NCBI RefSeq assembly: GCF_001816165.1
Contig: NZ_MDZC01000090.1
Location: forward strand, 118,307-182,306
Direction: 5' to 3'
DNA: 64,000 bases
Origin: Hymenobacter glacialis
GTDB lineage: Bacteria > Bacteroidota > Bacteroidia > Cytophagales > Hymenobacteraceae
In this document: in pieces, positions 53,921 through 61,987 of the stretch
How positions within the stretch are numbered: the stretch's first letter is position 1
Layout of the letters: each line of letters opens with the position of its first letter
The notes under the pieces: generated by a model
The model's database searches: none
What the model was told of the DNA's origin: nothing
What the model saw: only the letters and a program-made list of their open reading frames with translations
Position numbers and translations under genes: made by a program

Positions 53921-56226
53921 TGCATATGTCAGCTTCTGCTACCTCATACCTTCTGCTTGACTACACGGGCGATGCCCTACTTCCGACTGGTTACGATGAA
54001 GTAACCACCGAAGTAGCCTGGCTGGAGGCTGCTTCGGCGCTTCCTGACGGGAGTACTGCGCCACCTCTTATTCTGGTGCGCGGCGCTGAGCTGTGTGGGT
54101 GGGCTAAGGTGTGGTGGGAAGCCCGCGGCGGAGAAGTCAATAAATGCGCTTCGCCCTCCAAAGAACTGCTGCAGGTTTGCTCGAAGCTAACTATTGAGCA
54201 GGCCAAACTGCTGCTACAGGAACTGCCCGCCGCCCAAAAGGCAGCAAATTCCGTCGAGTTACTGACCTTACTATATCCTGCTACCGTCAGCTGGCTACCC
54301 ATATCGGCTCATCCCACCGCCGATACCCTACAGAAGCATATAGCCCATTGGTTATTGTGGGTGGCCGACCAAACCGCTGGCTGGCCCGAGCATCATCGGC
54401 CAGTAGTACAGGCAGTAGTGACTGCGTATCAAATGCACCACCCCCAGGTAGCACCCCTGTGGCTCACCGACCCTACGGAAGCCGCCCAAGCCATTCGTCA
54501 ATGGCTGGGAGTTGCTTCTGAAGGAAGCATTCAGGCGGTGCTGGCGCCAGGGTTAAGCTGGTTGGGTGCATTCCCCCTGGCTCTGCCACCTACTTGGCAA
54601 GAGCAGGTACGTTCGGCATTTGCCGAGTCGCTGCCTGCTGTGACCGCCGACTCCGCCGCTGCTGTAGTCGCCACCCAGGCATGGTGGGCCCAGCACCTCC
54701 GCCCCGAACAGCCAGCCGCCGTTCGGGTAACGGCCGCGCACGTCCTCGCTGACTTCGTGCGCAATAATCCTGCTGCCGCTTCTTTGGCGTTACTCAAAAA
54801 TCTGGAGACCGAGCTGCCACCTGCGTTAATCAACCAGTTACGGCCACTCGTGGCACCGCCCGTACCACCGCCTCTGCCCACCTCACCTGCCGAGGTACTC
54901 ACCTGGACCACCCAAGCGTATTTGCCCTACCGCCAATGGCAGGTAGCCAACAAGCAGGACGCGGCAACTCAGCTGGTTGGGAAAGCGGCCCGAGAGTTTG
55001 GAAACTGGCTGCTGCAAGTGTATCCCACCCAGCTACTCGATGCTGTTCACCCATATCAGCAGCTGTATTGGTCCAAGCAGGCCAACCGACCCGGCCCCAA
55101 CGAAGTGGTTATTTGGGTGATTGCCGATGGATTAGGCTGGGCTGATGCCCAGAACTTACTTCGGCTTATTGCGGACGAGAGTGCCAATAAATCCAATGGT
55201 GCGCTTGCGGCAACATTGGCGCAACCTTGCTTCGGGCTGCTACCCACTATCACTTCTCATACCAAAGAACCGCTGCGTTGGGGAGTGCCGTTTTCTCACT
55301 TGGCTCAGGCCGATACCACCGCTCCTCCTGACCTAAAATCCAACGCCAACCTTGCGGCGGCGGCGGCAAAGGCCCAACCCGGTAGCTTACTGGTTTGGCG
55401 TCCGTACGACCCCGACCCCATCTATCATCAACAAGTTGATGCCGATGTAGCCCGCGACTTGGTACAAGGGGCGCTTTACACGTTGGCTACTCGTATTGCT
55501 ACTGCTGCCAATGCCGTACCGCCAGGCCCTGCCGTGCGTGTCCTGATTACCACTGACCACGGCCGCTTACTCAGCGACAGCCCTCGTGAGATGCTGGCAC
55601 CCAGCACCTGCAAAGTTGAAGGTCGTACGGCTCACCTGCTGGCTGATGCGCCTGCTGTACGTCCAGCTCCCGATACCGACGAGGTCCGTTGGCTCGACCC
55701 CAAGCTGTTTTGCCTGCCCAACTGGGTAGGAGTAGCTCTAGGGGAAGCTGCCTTCCGGATTCCAGTAGGCGAAACAACCCATGGTGGGCGGGCACCTTAT
55801 CCGCATGGTGGGGTGTGGCCGGAAGAAGTGGTACTACCCTGGCTTGAACTAGTCCGTGATGCCGGTCCTGTCAAAGTAGCCGCGAGCCTCACGGGTGCCG
55901 GCCGCGCCGGTTTCCCGGGTGTTGCTCAGCTGCGCTTGCGCAACGACAGCCGTCATCATCTCACCGTTGTCCACGTGAGTATCCGGTTTGGGGCTGCCAC
56001 TCCTCATATAGTGCCGCTACATCAGCCAAGCGTCCCACTAAAAACCATTGACGTATCTATCGACCTCCCTAGCTGGCCCCATTCATCTGAAGTGCAGAGC
56101 GGGCAGCTCGTTGTTGTGGTAGAAACGGCTGATGGCAAACAAGCCTCCTTCCCGGTAGATGCCAACCTTACCAATACCGGTTTGCAAGACCGTGGCGTCG
56201 ATATTGGGGCGGAGTTTGGTTTCTAG
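53920..56226 (+). CDS. pglZ: PglZ, BREX alkaline-phosphatase-fold protein
   Basis: A 768-aa PglZ. The metal-binding segments are VIWVIADGLGWAD (D403), ITTDHGRLLS (D546, H547) and THGGRAPYPHGG (H621), typical of the phosphatase superfamily domain. The first ~350 residues are helical, and a C-terminal Ig-like beta domain (about 645-760) follows. PglZ is the gene shared by all BREX types and is needed for both marking and defence; its exact reaction is not settled. It starts at ATG 53920, coupled to brxC. Confidence 0.92.
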   Translation: MHMSASATSYLLLDYTGDALLPTGYDEVTTEVAWLEAASALPDGSTAPPLILVRGAELCGWAKVWWEARGGEVNKCASPSKELLQVCSKLTIEQAKLLLQELPAAQKAANSVELLTLLYPATVSWLPISAHPTADTLQKHIAHWLLWVADQTAGWPEHHRPVVQAVVTAYQMHHPQVAPLWLTDPTEAAQAIRQWLGVASEGSIQAVLAPGLSWLGAFPLALPPTWQEQVRSAFAESLPAVTADSAAAVVATQAWWAQHLRPEQPAAVRVTAAHVLADFVRNNPAAASLALLKNLETELPPALINQLRPLVAPPVPPPLPTSPAEVLTWTTQAYLPYRQWQVANKQDAATQLVGKAAREFGNWLLQVYPTQLLDAVHPYQQLYWSKQANRPGPNEVVIWVIADGLGWADAQNLLRLIADESANKSNGALAATLAQPCFGLLPTITSHTKEPLRWGVPFSHLAQADTTAPPDLKSNANLAAAAAKAQPGSLLVWRPYDPDPIYHQQVDADVARDLVQGALYTLATRIATAANAVPPGPAVRVLITTDHGRLLSDSPREMLAPSTCKVEGRTAHLLADAPAVRPAPDTDEVRWLDPKLFCLPNWVGVALGEAAFRIPVGETTHGGRAPYPHGGVWPEEVVLPWLELVRDAGPVKVAASLTGAGRAGFPGVAQLRLRNDSRHHLTVVHVSIRFGAATPHIVPLHQPSVPLKTIDVSIDLPSWPHSSEVQSGQLVVVVETADGKQASFPVDANLTNTGLQDRGVDIGAEFGF

Positions 56227-56262
56227 TTTTCATCCTGCGTTTAGCAGTCAACGATACACCGT

Positions 56263-57690
56263 ATGATGCCCGATACCGATACTGAGCAGTTGCAGGCTAA
56301 AATTGCCCGCGTCTTCGGCAACCAAGCCATTGACAAGCGCCGACTGGCTGCCTCGCGTCTGCAAAGCCGTGGCATTCCTGGCTACGTAGCCGAGTGGGTC
56401 CTTGATACGGTTGTGCCCGGTACTGGCCCCCTAACGGCTGAAGAGGCTGTCAAAGTCCAGGAGTGGGCAGCTCGTGTCATTCCCAAGCCCGACGAAGGCA
56501 ACATCATCCGTAACCGATTAATGGCTGGGCAGCCTGTTAAACTGCTTACCCCGGTGCAGGTAGACGTGCTGCTCTCGCAAAAGAAAGCCGACCGCATTGC
56601 CCGGTTGCCAATGATTGGGGTAAACGACGCACGCATTACTGATGAGTTGGTTAACAACTATCCGGCTTTGTTAAAGCAGGGGATGTGGGGAGTGACGGAA
56701 CTGCTCTACATTCCTGACCAGGGAGTGGTTATCACGGGCTTCAAACCCATGCAGGCAACTATTAATCTGCAAGGGTGGCGCGAGGCCAGGGCCCAGTTCA
56801 CGCTGGATGAATGGCGGGCGGTGCTGTTGCAGTCCATGGGTTATAACCCCGACGTCTTTACACCCGACCAGCAGATGCTCATGCTGGCCCGTCTGCTTCC
56901 ACTAGTGCAGAAGAATTTGCACCTCATGGAGTTGGCTCCGAAAGGCACTGGCAAGAGTTATGTGTATGAGAATATTTCTCCCCAAGTACGCCTCGTTAGC
57001 GGTGGCAACGTCTCACCGGCCGTACTTTTCGTTAACAACAGCAATGGCTTACCAGGGATTCTAGCACGCTACTCTGTTGTAGTGCTCGATGAAATTCAAA
57101 CACTGAAATTTGAAAAGCCCGAGGAAATAGTAGGGGGGTTGAAAGGCTACCTTGCTAACGGTCGTATCACCCGCGGCGGCCTCCATGAAATGGCTTCCGA
57201 TTGCGGTTTCGTGCTGCTGGCTAACATTACCCTGGATTCCAACCTGCGCCCTGCCAAAGACCCGCTCATCGGAGAGCTGCCAAAGTTTCTCCAGGAAACG
57301 GCCTTCATCGACCGTCTGCGCGGCCTTATCCCCGGTTGGGAAATTCCGAAGCTGACGCAGAATAGCTTTGCTAAGGGCAGTGGCCTCAAGGCCGACTACT
57401 TTGGGGATGTGCTCATCGCCCTACGTCATGACATGGATGCCGATACCTACTGCAGCCGCCACGTAAATCTCGGCCCAAAGGCATTCCAGCGCAATCAGGA
57501 AAGCGTCCGGGCGTTAGCCAGCGGCTATCTAAAACTGCTGTTTCCACACAATGAGTTTGATGAGGCTGACCTGTACCGCTATTGCATCCAGCCGGCCATC
57601 AAGCTGCGGCAGGGAATTTGGAATCAGCTATACAACCTCGACGCTGAATACCGGCAGTTCGACAAGAACTTGGTAGCAGTTATAGGTTAA
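56263..57690 (+). CDS. brxL: BrxL, short form without the Lon protease domain
   Basis: A 475-aa AAA+ protein. The N-terminal DNA-binding-like domain (residues ~1-200) leads to Walker A APKGTGKSYVYEN (G228-S232), Walker B VVVLDEIQTL (D276, E277) and the sensor region CGFVLLANITLD. Type 1 BrxL is about 680-700 aa with a C-terminal Lon-like protease fold; this form ends soon after the AAA+ lid. BrxL assembles on DNA and acts on phage after recognition. Here it would be the effector ATPase. It lies 36 bp after pglZ and 12 bp before the desulfurase gene. Confidence 0.9.
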   Translation: MMPDTDTEQLQAKIARVFGNQAIDKRRLAASRLQSRGIPGYVAEWVLDTVVPGTGPLTAEEAVKVQEWAARVIPKPDEGNIIRNRLMAGQPVKLLTPVQVDVLLSQKKADRIARLPMIGVNDARITDELVNNYPALLKQGMWGVTELLYIPDQGVVITGFKPMQATINLQGWREARAQFTLDEWRAVLLQSMGYNPDVFTPDQQMLMLARLLPLVQKNLHLMELAPKGTGKSYVYENISPQVRLVSGGNVSPAVLFVNNSNGLPGILARYSVVVLDEIQTLKFEKPEEIVGGLKGYLANGRITRGGLHEMASDCGFVLLANITLDSNLRPAKDPLIGELPKFLQETAFIDRLRGLIPGWEIPKLTQNSFAKGSGLKADYFGDVLIALRHDMDADTYCSRHVNLGPKAFQRNQESVRALASGYLKLLFPHNEFDEADLYRYCIQPAIKLRQGIWNQLYNLDAEYRQFDKNLVAVIG

Positions 57691-57702
57691 GATTCTGACA
57701 GC

Positions 57703-58854
57703 ATGATTTACCTAGACCACCACGCCACTACCCCCTGCGACCCAGTGGTTGTAGAGGCTATGCTGCCCTACTTCACGGCACAATTTGGTAACCCATCTTC
57801 CGCTCATTTCGCGGGTAGCCGGGCTGCCGATGCTGTGCAGTTGGCCCGTGAGCAAGTGGCGGCATTAGTAGGAGCCCAACCCGGTGAGGTCATCTTCACC
57901 AGTGGTGCCACCGAAGCCAACAACTTGGCCCTGCTTGGTTATGCCCGGGCCGCGCAAGCAACCAACCCGCGCCGTCGCATTGTCATTTCGGCTATTGAGC
58001 ACAAGGCCATTGCCAACCCAGCCAAGCAGCTCGTGCGTGAAGGCTTTGAAGTAATTGTTCTTCCCGTTGATGCACAGGGAACAGTAAGTATGGCGGCGGC
58101 GGCAGAAGCTATAAATGCTGATACGCTTCTGGTTTCCATCCACGCTGCTAATGGGGAGGTTGGTACCATCCAGCCCATAGCCGAGATAGCTCAACTTGCC
58201 CACGCCGCCGGAGCCCTCATGCACACCGATGCCGCTCAAGCCGTCGGCAAAATCCCGGTTGACATGCTAGCCTGGGGCGTCGATATGCTCTCCCTCAGCG
58301 GCCATAAGCTCTACGGCCCCCAAGGTATAGGAGCCCTCATCGTGCGTCACCCCCGCCGTACCCAGCTCGAACCTCTCGGCTATGGTGGTGGCCAGGAGCG
58401 CGGCTGGCGCGCCGGTACTCTCAACGTCCCCGGCATTGTCGGCCTCGGGACCGCTTGTGCCCTGTCTGCCCAAGTGTTGCCCGAAGAAAGCACCCGCTTA
58501 GCAACCCTACGCGACGAGTTTGAAGCCGCTGTTCTCGCAGCCATTTCCGGAGCACGCCGCAACGGTAACCTTCACAACCGCCTCCCTCACAACACCAGCA
58601 TAACCTTTCCTGGCATCGAAGCCGATGCCCTCCTGGCTCGCCTTCCCACCCTAGCCCTGAGCACCGGCTCTGCCTGCGATGCCGGCACCGTGGAGCCATC
58701 CCCCACGCTGCTGGCCATTGGCCTTTCGCGTGACGATGCCCGCGCTACTGTGCGAGTTGGGCTAGGGCGGTTTACTACATCGCAGGAGGCAGCGCAGGCC
58801 GCTACAGATTTGTCGCGACAAGCCACCAAATTAGTTGACCTTGTGCTCCCCTAA
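57703..58854 (+). CDS. cysteine desulfurase (IscS/NifS/DndA-like)
   Basis: A 383-aa PLP enzyme. It starts MIYLDHHATTPCDP; FTSGATEANNLALLG and EHKAI are substrate and cofactor contacts, LSGHKLYGP carries the Schiff-base Lys (K202), and STGSACDAG carries the persulfide-forming Cys (C325). It releases sulfur from cysteine as protein persulfide. Its position 12 bp after brxL suggests it feeds the PAPS-reductase-like protein, as DndA feeds DndC, rather than only Fe-S assembly. No isc or suf genes are nearby. Confidence 0.93.
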   Translation: MIYLDHHATTPCDPVVVEAMLPYFTAQFGNPSSAHFAGSRAADAVQLAREQVAALVGAQPGEVIFTSGATEANNLALLGYARAAQATNPRRRIVISAIEHKAIANPAKQLVREGFEVIVLPVDAQGTVSMAAAAEAINADTLLVSIHAANGEVGTIQPIAEIAQLAHAAGALMHTDAAQAVGKIPVDMLAWGVDMLSLSGHKLYGPQGIGALIVRHPRRTQLEPLGYGGGQERGWRAGTLNVPGIVGLGTACALSAQVLPEESTRLATLRDEFEAAVLAAISGARRNGNLHNRLPHNTSITFPGIEADALLARLPTLALSTGSACDAGTVEPSPTLLAIGLSRDDARATVRVGLGRFTTSQEAAQAATDLSRQATKLVDLVLP

Positions 58855-58887
58855 ACAGGACTCATTCGAAAAAACTACCTGAACAGT

Positions 58888-60033
58888 ATGGCCTTTGTTT
58901 TTAACACCGTCAGCGAGGAAGAAATAACCCGCTCCCTAAATGGCAAGCAGATGATGCACGCCATTCGCTACGACGGCGATGACCAGTTATTCGTAACTGG
59001 GCGGCCCGGTAGTGGCAAGACAACAATTTCCCTCCTTAGGGCTGTTTTTCTGCACAATCAGCCCGATAAGAAGGTTTTGCTGCTGACCTTTCAGAACCTA
59101 CTTGTCACTAGCTTACGAAACAGTGTCCCGGTAGATATGAGACTGAACATAAATACGTTCGACTCGTGGAGTGGGCAGAAAAAGTCTGTATTGAAGCTTG
59201 ACTTTAACGCCAGCGTGGAGCAGCTTACAGAGTTACTCAGTACCCAGGGTGAACGATACTATGAAATAATAATCGACGAAGCTCAAGATTTGCCAAGCAA
59301 CGTTTTCCAACCATTGTTTGCTATTACTGACCGCCTGACTATTGGTGCAGATACCGGCCAGAAGGTTCACCCAGAGGGAACAACAGCCGCCGAGATAGAG
59401 GAAATAATAAGCCAAACTCATGGCATCCACGATGTAGAATTGCAGTACAATTACCGCAACTTCTTCGAAATCTATGATTTTGCCAGGCAGTTCGTCCCGC
59501 ACATGCCTTTCGCCAATGGAGCTCTTTTACTCGACTCAATGCCGAAAGGCAAAGGCCGTTTGCCAGAGGTTATCCAAACTGCCGACGAAATCAAAACAAT
59601 ACTCAACCTGCTGGAGCAACACACTGGCGAGAACATAGCTGTTCTATTCGAAAGCATTGCTCAAGTCGACAGTTTTTCTGAGGCCCTGAAACAACATAAT
59701 CTACGGCATACAAAATATCATTCTAAACTGGAATGGAGGGATAAAAGGACAACGCTCGCCAATGTGGAAAGCATAGTAGTAACTACCTATAAATCAGCCA
59801 AAGGACTGGAGTTTCAAACCGTTATTATGCCTCATGCCGAACGATTACGGCCATCTGTTGGAAACTTCTTCAATCCTGAACATTGCTACGTAGGTTGTAC
59901 CCGTGCCACGCAGAATTTGTACCTAACCTATCGCGGTGACAAGCTTCCTTACTGCATACTGAGCTTCCGTGCAGCGTCATACACTCATCAGCCAATTCCG
60001 CAATTGACGGAGGAAAACGATTTACCATTCTAA
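58888..60033 (+). CDS. compact superfamily 1 helicase/ATPase
   Basis: A 381-aa UvrD-like protein. Walker A is TGRPGSGKTTIS (K44), motif II IIDEAQDLP (D130, E131), motif IV-like YNYRN, motif V TTYKSAKGLEF and motif VI YVGCTRATQNLYL. It is about half the length of UvrD/Rep: the 1B and 2B insertions are absent, so it may be a translocase or switch rather than a processive helicase. It follows the cysteine desulfurase by 33 bp and precedes the SAP gene by 4 bp. This segment is visibly more AT-rich than the ATPase genes upstream. Confidence 0.85.
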   Translation: MAFVFNTVSEEEITRSLNGKQMMHAIRYDGDDQLFVTGRPGSGKTTISLLRAVFLHNQPDKKVLLLTFQNLLVTSLRNSVPVDMRLNINTFDSWSGQKKSVLKLDFNASVEQLTELLSTQGERYYEIIIDEAQDLPSNVFQPLFAITDRLTIGADTGQKVHPEGTTAAEIEEIISQTHGIHDVELQYNYRNFFEIYDFARQFVPHMPFANGALLLDSMPKGKGRLPEVIQTADEIKTILNLLEQHTGENIAVLFESIAQVDSFSEALKQHNLRHTKYHSKLEWRDKRTTLANVESIVVTTYKSAKGLEFQTVIMPHAERLRPSVGNFFNPEHCYVGCTRATQNLYLTYRGDKLPYCILSFRAASYTHQPIPQLTEENDLPF

Positions 60034-60037
60034 GAGC

Positions 60038-61987
60038 ATGGCAAAGAACAGCACTTTTGTTAGCATAGATGACCTTCGTACCCAAGCTCGCAAGCATGGC
60101 TTAGATACATCTGGAAGAAAGGGAGATATACAGAAGCGCCTTGAGGATGCTGGGCATTACACTGCGAAGGAAGAAGCGCCATTGTTTCCTGCGTCTAGTC
60201 TGGAGAGTAGTAGAAGCAGCAGCCAAACGCTCTTCTTTCAGCTTCCTGTTGATAACATTGGTCGTTACTTTAAACGCGGCGTTTTTTATCCCTTGGCGCT
60301 TGAACTTGACGAAGATATCAAGCGGATACGCCAACCAGACCTGCTTACAAAGTGCCCCGACTATTTAGTGCTTGCACCAGGTAGTATCGACTATTTGGAG
60401 GAATCAGATGTATTGGTTGAATTATTACTCCAGCCCACTGAGAAAATCAAGCTGCGACCATTTCGTGATGTATTTCTATACCCCGAGCCGCTACCCATTT
60501 CGCGCATCAAGAAACTTCTCTTTCATGGAGAAAAAGCTAGAATGCGGTTTTTAGCTAATGCAAATACATTCAAAGACTATTTCGCGCCAGCTCAGTTAAC
60601 TGGGGTTATATCAGACAGTATTGCTAGGCTCAATCAGCTCGAATTTGAAACTGACCTATCCTCTTCAGAATCAAACACGCTCACTACAGATTCTCAGCCT
60701 ATTCTCTGGAATACCGTTCTTGCCAAATATGACCGCATTTTAGGATTGTTTGCGTACCTACGGAATAGTTCTGTTGTGCTAGCAGCTAAGACTAACTCTA
60801 TTCAAGAGTATTCCAATGATGCACTTGCCGCGCTGCATTTGTTGAATGAGGCGGCTCCAAAACAAGCCACGGAGCGAACCGGCCTTTTCAATTATCTGCT
60901 TAGACGAAGCACTCCAAGCGTCGATAACGACTTAACTCCTAGTCGCCGACTATTCTTTGAGACGGTAGCGGCAATTTACGATAACGATGCACCCACCTAT
61001 GCCTGGGCTGCCGAGCATATAAAAAGCATTGGCTCCAGCTTGCCAGCAGGTGCCGACCCAGTCCCGCTGCGTAACGCCTTCAAAACCTTTGAAGCGTTGA
61101 CTCAATCTGGGCAAACAACTCCCCAAGAAGCTATTCGTTCATTCAACCAGTCCAATACGGCTAGCGACCAGGACGGTGGACTCGATATTCCGTTTGTTTC
61201 ATTGGTTTTACTTGGCCGGTACTCTAACCGCGAACGAACCAACACTGATAAACAAGTTGCTCTTAATTTTCTGCGTACAGCCCGCTTTCGAGCGACTGAG
61301 TTAGGCCCTCTTTTAGCGATGCTAGGTCTGTATTACGGCTACGAGCGCATGCCACGCCAAGACGAAAATGCAGCATACGAATTCTTACCTGACTCTCCCT
61401 TTCATCAACTTGCCCAACGTTATGGTCGGCTGCACTTTAGCATAGAGCGCCCGCTTGACCGTGCTATCGTCGAGTGCTGCTTTCAATTTGCTCTTACCAA
61501 CAACACTAGCAATAATGATTTGGCCTTCTTAGAACTTACAAAAGCTGGGACTAGGGAAGAGAATGAATCGATTCCAGGGACCAAGCGTAACCCAATATCA
61601 AAAGTGTTTGGGGTGCCCGTCTTCCGCGACGAAATGGTGCCACGCGTTGAGCCACGCGTTGAGCCACGCGTTGAGTTAATCCAATCTAACCCTGTTCAGC
61701 ATAGCCAATCTCAATCGTTCCAGAACTCATCGCCTTCAACCATTTCCATCTTAAGAGCAGCCTATCCAAACGGAACAGTACCTGTTGGCGATTCACTTAT
61801 CGCTGCGTTGGCCCAACTGCGACCCAATCAACTTACGCTTCCAGTTGAGGTGCTTGCACAACTCATAAGCTCTCTGACTGCTGAGCAACGCGATGTTTTA
61901 CTCAGTCTTATGCGAATAACTCGCGGCAGCAGCCAAAATAGCGGCACTACAGCAACTCCGGGCAAATCATCCTTCTGGAAGAAATGA
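60038..61987 (+). CDS. SAP-domain protein of unknown function
   Basis: A 649-aa protein. Residues ~5-40 (SIDDLRTQARKHGLDTSGRK...IQKRLEDAG) form a SAP DNA-binding motif. The large middle is helical with repeats suggestive of TPR-like packing and has no recognised catalytic motif. The C-terminal part holds three tandem copies of a four-residue unit (PRVE), encoded by a 12-bp repeat at 61639-61674, then a Ser/Gln-rich linker and a last helical segment. It is coupled to the helicase gene (4-bp gap) and overlaps the next gene by 4 bp. Confidence 0.75.
   Translation: MAKNSTFVSIDDLRTQARKHGLDTSGRKGDIQKRLEDAGHYTAKEEAPLFPASSLESSRSSSQTLFFQLPVDNIGRYFKRGVFYPLALELDEDIKRIRQPDLLTKCPDYLVLAPGSIDYLEESDVLVELLLQPTEKIKLRPFRDVFLYPEPLPISRIKKLLFHGEKARMRFLANANTFKDYFAPAQLTGVISDSIARLNQLEFETDLSSSESNTLTTDSQPILWNTVLAKYDRILGLFAYLRNSSVVLAAKTNSIQEYSNDALAALHLLNEAAPKQATERTGLFNYLLRRSTPSVDNDLTPSRRLFFETVAAIYDNDAPTYAWAAEHIKSIGSSLPAGADPVPLRNAFKTFEALTQSGQTTPQEAIRSFNQSNTASDQDGGLDIPFVSLVLLGRYSNRERTNTDKQVALNFLRTARFRATELGPLLAMLGLYYGYERMPRQDENAAYEFLPDSPFHQLAQRYGRLHFSIERPLDRAIVECCFQFALTNNTSNNDLAFLELTKAGTREENESIPGTKRNPISKVFGVPVFRDEMVPRVEPRVEPRVELIQSNPVQHSQSQSFQNSSPSTISILRAAYPNGTVPVGDSLIAALAQLRPNQLTLPVEVLAQLISSLTAEQRDVLLSLMRITRGSSQNSGTTATPGKSSFWKK
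61639..61674 (+). repeat. three tandem 12-bp repeats inside the SAP gene
   Basis: GCCACGCGTTGA occurs three times in a row (61639-61650, 61651-61662, 61663-61674), encoding PRVE-type repeats in frame. Copy number could vary by slippage without shifting the frame. Confidence 0.9.

Noticed and set aside
43025..58854. Canonical Dnd or Ssp system
   Set aside because: No DndB, DndD (SMC-like), DndE or SspE could be recognised; PglZ, BrxC and BrxL fit BREX type 4 better.
43025..58854. BREX type 1 or type 3
   Set aside because: No PglX methyltransferase, BrxA or BrxB signature; BrxL is the short form and a PAPS-reductase-like gene is present.
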